Assembly: GCA_017860615.1 (NCBI GenBank)
Contig: JAGDMU010000011.1
Span: 1 to 64,000, forward strand
Direction of reading: 5' to 3'
Length of the DNA stretch: 64,000 nucleotides
DNA from: Pseudomonadota bacterium
GTDB taxonomy: Bacteria > Campylobacterota > Campylobacteria > Campylobacterales > Sulfurospirillaceae
Shown: positions 61,308-64,000 of the stretch, in pieces
How positions within the stretch are numbered: position 1 is the first letter of the stretch
Layout of the letters: every line of letters starts with the position of its first letter
Notes under the pieces: model-generated
What the model saw: only the letters and a program-made list of their open reading frames with translations
Database searches by the model: none
Told to the model about the DNA's origin: nothing
Made by a program: the position numbers and the translations under genes

Positions 61308-62541
61308 AAGGCAATATAACGCCGCTTTTGCCACTATTGGCACTATGATAAATGACCGTTTGATACTTTTTAGCATACAATCGTAAGAGTAAATATTGCA
61401 ATGTTTGCTCTATTGAAGGGCTAAACCATGCGTTATTGCTAATGACAATCATCTGTTTAGGATTTCCCACAAAGAGCTTATCGTTTGTTCCTTCATAACA
61501 AATAGCACTTCTAAATGCTATACCATCAATTATAAAATCGTGTGGTTCTTTTGCTTTTTGATAATCTTTTGCGCCATCAAAGAAGAGTTTATTGATGATT
61601 TCGACGATAAATGCAGGAAAAGGCACTTCCTCACCAAAGGGTACGAGAACGATCTTATGTGCAATTTGCATCTCTCCTTTTTGAAAGAGATACGATGAAT
61701 TAAAAAATCCTTGATCTTCTTCATAGGTGAGCGAACCCGTAACAATCGTGATTTTTTGAGAATAATTTTTCAATGCGTCGATCAGTCCAGAAGCACGATT
61801 TAAATAGAGCGGGAACGCACTTTCTGGGAAAATAATCAGCTCTTTATGCGCAGCAATAGCCTGTTCAATCAACGCAAAATTAAGATCTATCGCCTCTTTT
61901 TGATACGCAGCATCCCAACGTTGTGATTGAGGAATGTGCATTAACGGTAGGGCAACATCAAGCGGTGGCAATGAAACAGAAGAGGGGGTGTTCCAGGAAA
62001 ATGCTGCAATGAGTGGTATAAGTGCAACACTTTTTGTCCATTTTGGAAGAGCCTTAAAAAGAGTAATTGCACTTAAAAAAAGTCCAAAAGCAAGCAATGT
62101 GGTTGAGAAATAAGTATCGATTAAAATCAGTTCGAGTTTGAGCCAATTGAAACCGAATGGATCAATAAAACTAACACCCAAAAGCAATGGTAATTGCAGA
62201 TAAATAGAACTTCCAATTCGTCCAATCAACCAAAACAAAAGTGCATAAACCAGCGCAACACCTAAGATAACAAAGGGGATAAGAAAGCTGAGATCATAAT
62301 AGACAAAACTAAAACTAATCCAGTAAAACCATAAGAGTCCTATAAACAAACCACTCCAAAACCAGACCACGCGATTTTCGCCCAAAAGAAGGTAAAAACC
62401 AGCGATCGCTAAAAGAGAATTAAGAGGACGTAAGGTGATCTCAAAATAGCTTAGATAAATAAAAGCAGAAAGGAATAGAGCGATAACAAAGGCTTTTATT
62501 ATGTAAATGCGGGTAAAATATATCTCTAAATTTTTTTTCAC
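61306..62541 (-). CDS. lnt: Apolipoprotein N-acyltransferase
   Basis: Adds the third acyl chain to lipoproteins. 411 residues: about seven membrane helices (~15-195), then a nitrilase-type domain with Glu240 (FPESAF), Lys296 (HKIVLVPFGEE) and Cys348 (SAICYEG), the complete triad. The frame goes up to 62610, but GTG 62541 begins just before the first helix and avoids overlapping yajC. Shorter than E. coli Lnt (512), as usual in Campylobacterota. Confidence 0.9.
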   Translation of the reverse strand: MKKNLEIYFTRIYIIKAFVIALFLSAFIYLSYFEITLRPLNSLLAIAGFYLLLGENRVVWFWSGLFIGLLWFYWISFSFVYYDLSFLIPFVILGVALVYALLFWLIGRIGSSIYLQLPLLLGVSFIDPFGFNWLKLELILIDTYFSTTLLAFGLFLSAITLFKALPKWTKSVALIPLIAAFSWNTPSSVSLPPLDVALPLMHIPQSQRWDAAYQKEAIDLNFALIEQAIAAHKELIIFPESAFPLYLNRASGLIDALKNYSQKITIVTGSLTYEEDQGFFNSSYLFQKGEMQIAHKIVLVPFGEEVPFPAFIVEIINKLFFDGAKDYQKAKEPHDFIIDGIAFRSAICYEGTNDKLFVGNPKQMIVISNNAWFSPSIEQTLQYLLLRLYAKKYQTVIYHSANSGKSGVILP

Positions 62542-62552
62542 AAAGGATTTCC

Positions 62553-62828
62553 ATGCAAGGTTCTGCAAGTTTACTCTCTTCTTTACTTCCACTCGTTGTT
62601 CTTTTCGCAATTTTTTATTTTCTTGTGATTAGGCCGCAACAAAAACAGGTGAAAAAACACAAAGAAATGCTTGATGCACTTCAAAAAGGTGATAAAGTCA
62701 TTACCAGTGGTGGTTTAATCTGTGAAGTCGTAAAACCTGAGGAAGATTCTATCAAAGTTAAGCTTAATGATGACGGCGTCATGGTGAAGGTTGCAAGAGA
62801 ATATATCGCAAAGAAAATCGATGCCTAG
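62553..62828 (+). CDS. yajC: Sec translocase accessory protein YajC
   Basis: 91 residues with one membrane helix (~8-26, LPLVVLFAIFYFLVIRPQQK) and a soluble tail (KGDKVITSGGLICEV). AAAGGA five bases before the ATG. Divergent from lnt by only 11 bases, so its promoter (TAAAAT at ~62513) lies within lnt. Overlaps secD by eight bases. Confidence 0.95.
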   Translation: MQGSASLLSSLLPLVVLFAIFYFLVIRPQQKQVKKHKEMLDALQKGDKVITSGGLICEVVKPEEDSIKVKLNDDGVMVKVAREYIAKKIDA

Positions 62829-64000
62829 TGGTATCTTTAATTACCGCTTAGTCATTTTTCTTATTGCAATTATTTTTGGAGTAGGCATGTCAATGCCTAC
62901 TTTTTTGCAAAGTGAAAAAGGGGCTAAAATTGCTTTAGGTCTTGATCTTCAAGGCGGTCTTCATATGCTTCTGGGCGTTAAAACAGAAGAGGCTATCAAA
63001 TCCAAAGTTAAATCCATTGCTTCCAGTATTAAATTTTTTGCGCAAAGCGGAGATATTATTATTGATGACTTTCGTCTTGATGAAGAGGTGCTCTCTTTTA
63101 CACTTCTTGACAAAGATGAAGAGAAAAAACTCGATGAGATGCTTAAAACGATTAGTGGTTTGCATGTCAACAAAGAAGCTCTAAAATATACTTTGAATTT
63201 AGAAGATAAAGAGAAAGAACTCATTAAAGAGTATGCCATTTCTCAAGCTGTTGAAACCATCCGTAACCGTTTGGATCAATTTGGTTTGGCAGAACCTAAC
63301 GTTGCAAAACAAGGCACCGATAAAATCTTAGTGGAACTTCCTGGTATCAAAACTGCGGAAGATGAGCAACGTGCACGTGAGCTTATCGCTAAAGCAGCCC
63401 ATTTACAATTAATGGCTGTGGATGAAAAACGACGTGATCGTGCGAATAGTATGAGTCCCACAGAAGCAGCACAATATGGCGATGTCATTTTAAGTGATGC
63501 AAGAGGCGATAATATTCGTCATATTCTTAAAGAAATTCCCATCATTGATGGAAGTATGCTGACCGATGCAAAAGTCGCTTTTAGTGAGATGCAACAACCT
63601 GTGATTAACTTTACCCTTAACTCTGAGGGCGCTAAAATCTTTGGAGATTTTACAGCCAATAATATTGGCAATCGTTTGGCGATTGTTTTGGATAATAAAG
63701 TCTATTCTGATCCCGTTATTCGTGAACGTATTGGTGGAGGAAGTGGGCAGATCAGTGGCGGATTTAGTGTGAAAGAGGCACACGATGTGGCTATAGCCCT
63801 TCGTAGCGGTGCTCTTTTAGCGCCTGTAACACTTCTTGAGAAACGAAGTGTAGGTCCTTCATTGGGTGCTGATAGTATTCAAGCAAGCCTTATTGCATTA
63901 ATCTCTGGATTTGTTCTGATTGTTGGCTTCTTGATTATGTATTATCACATGGCAGGTGTTTTTGCCAGTATGGCACTTTTAGTCAACTTGGTCTTGTTAA
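62821..64000 (+). CDS. secD: Protein translocase subunit SecD, 5' part
   Basis: 393 codons without a stop, cut by the window end. N-terminal membrane helix (~8-28), the family block KIALGLDLQGGLHMLLGV (~39-56), periplasmic P1 domain, GGGSGQISGGFS near 303, LAPVTLLEKRSVGPSLG near 337 and the start of the C-terminal membrane part. SecDF uses the proton motive force to help export. Follows yajC in the usual order; secF probably comes next. Confidence 0.95.
   Translation, partial: MPSGIFNYRLVIFLIAIIFGVGMSMPTFLQSEKGAKIALGLDLQGGLHMLLGVKTEEAIKSKVKSIASSIKFFAQSGDIIIDDFRLDEEVLSFTLLDKDEEKKLDEMLKTISGLHVNKEALKYTLNLEDKEKELIKEYAISQAVETIRNRLDQFGLAEPNVAKQGTDKILVELPGIKTAEDEQRARELIAKAAHLQLMAVDEKRRDRANSMSPTEAAQYGDVILSDARGDNIRHILKEIPIIDGSMLTDAKVAFSEMQQPVINFTLNSEGAKIFGDFTANNIGNRLAIVLDNKVYSDPVIRERIGGGSGQISGGFSVKEAHDVAIALRSGALLAPVTLLEKRSVGPSLGADSIQASLIALISGFVLIVGFLIMYYHMAGVFASMALLVNLVLL

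Overview
The window is a chromosomal segment of a Campylobacterota (epsilonproteobacterial) genome, most likely a Sulfurospirillum or close relative; this placement is inference. The reasons are moderate-to-low GC, TATAAT-type -10 boxes with poor -35 boxes, an epsilon-type CheZ, the HP0958/FlgZ zinc-ribbon protein, a sigma54 promoter before flgB, a glutamine synthetase lacking the adenylylation tyrosine, and gene orders that, as I recall them, match Helicobacter pylori (glyQ-nif3-like-HP0958-waaA-pseudouridine synthase) and Campylobacter jejuni (secD-yajC-lnt-metK ... pyrB ... pepF ... helicase-truB-csrA-ispE-smpB-thioredoxin-clpS-clpA-aat).

Layout. 1-2.8 kb: the 3' end of a 5S rRNA gene, a DMT permease, two periplasmic thioredoxin-fold proteins, a Gate-domain membrane protein and a tRNA-Arg. 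2.8-8.6 kb: GNAT-murG-ftsW facing left, then flgB-flgC-fliE and a class B penicillin-binding protein facing right; fliE carries a frameshift in this sequence. 8.6-12.5 kb: hemH, a sugar oxidoreductase/aminotransferase pair, an SDR and a 54-residue CxxC protein. 12.5-17.5 kb is the accessory part: an unrecognised protein, a SIR2-TPR protein with exact 132-bp tandem repeats (candidate phage-defence NADase), a 166-bp inverted-repeat element, and a GH17-type membrane protein. 17.6-25 kb: alaS, maf, a BioF-like enzyme, an Opp-type ATPase and PBP1A, then a non-coding stretch with two copies of a palindrome-rich unit. 25-35 kb: glnA, a PHP phosphatase, cheZ, a U32 protein, purE, glyQ, a Nif3-like protein, HP0958, waaA and a pseudouridine synthase. 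35-38.5 kb: ffh, rpsP-khpA-rimM-trmD-rplS. 38.6-44.7 kb: assorted metabolic, metal-related and regulatory genes including bioD. 44.8-64 kb: pyrB, pabB, pabC, pepF, a LysR regulator, a helicase, truB-csrA-ispE-smpB, a lipoprotein thioredoxin, clpS-clpA-aat, an AEC transporter, a second inverted-repeat element, metK with a long structured leader, lnt, yajC and the start of secD.

Functional links: murG, ftsW, the class B PBP and PBP1A belong to wall synthesis and division; flgB, flgC, fliE, CheZ, HP0958 and the sigma54 site belong to motility; clpS, clpA and aat form a complete bacterial N-degron set; yajC and secD form the Sec accessory unit. Least ordinary: the SIR2-TPR gene beside a mobile hairpin element, two related inverted-repeat elements 44 kb apart, the broken fliE, the metK leader, and a 10-bp palindrome (TTACATGTAA) found five times. 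No transposase, integrase or CRISPR array is visible.
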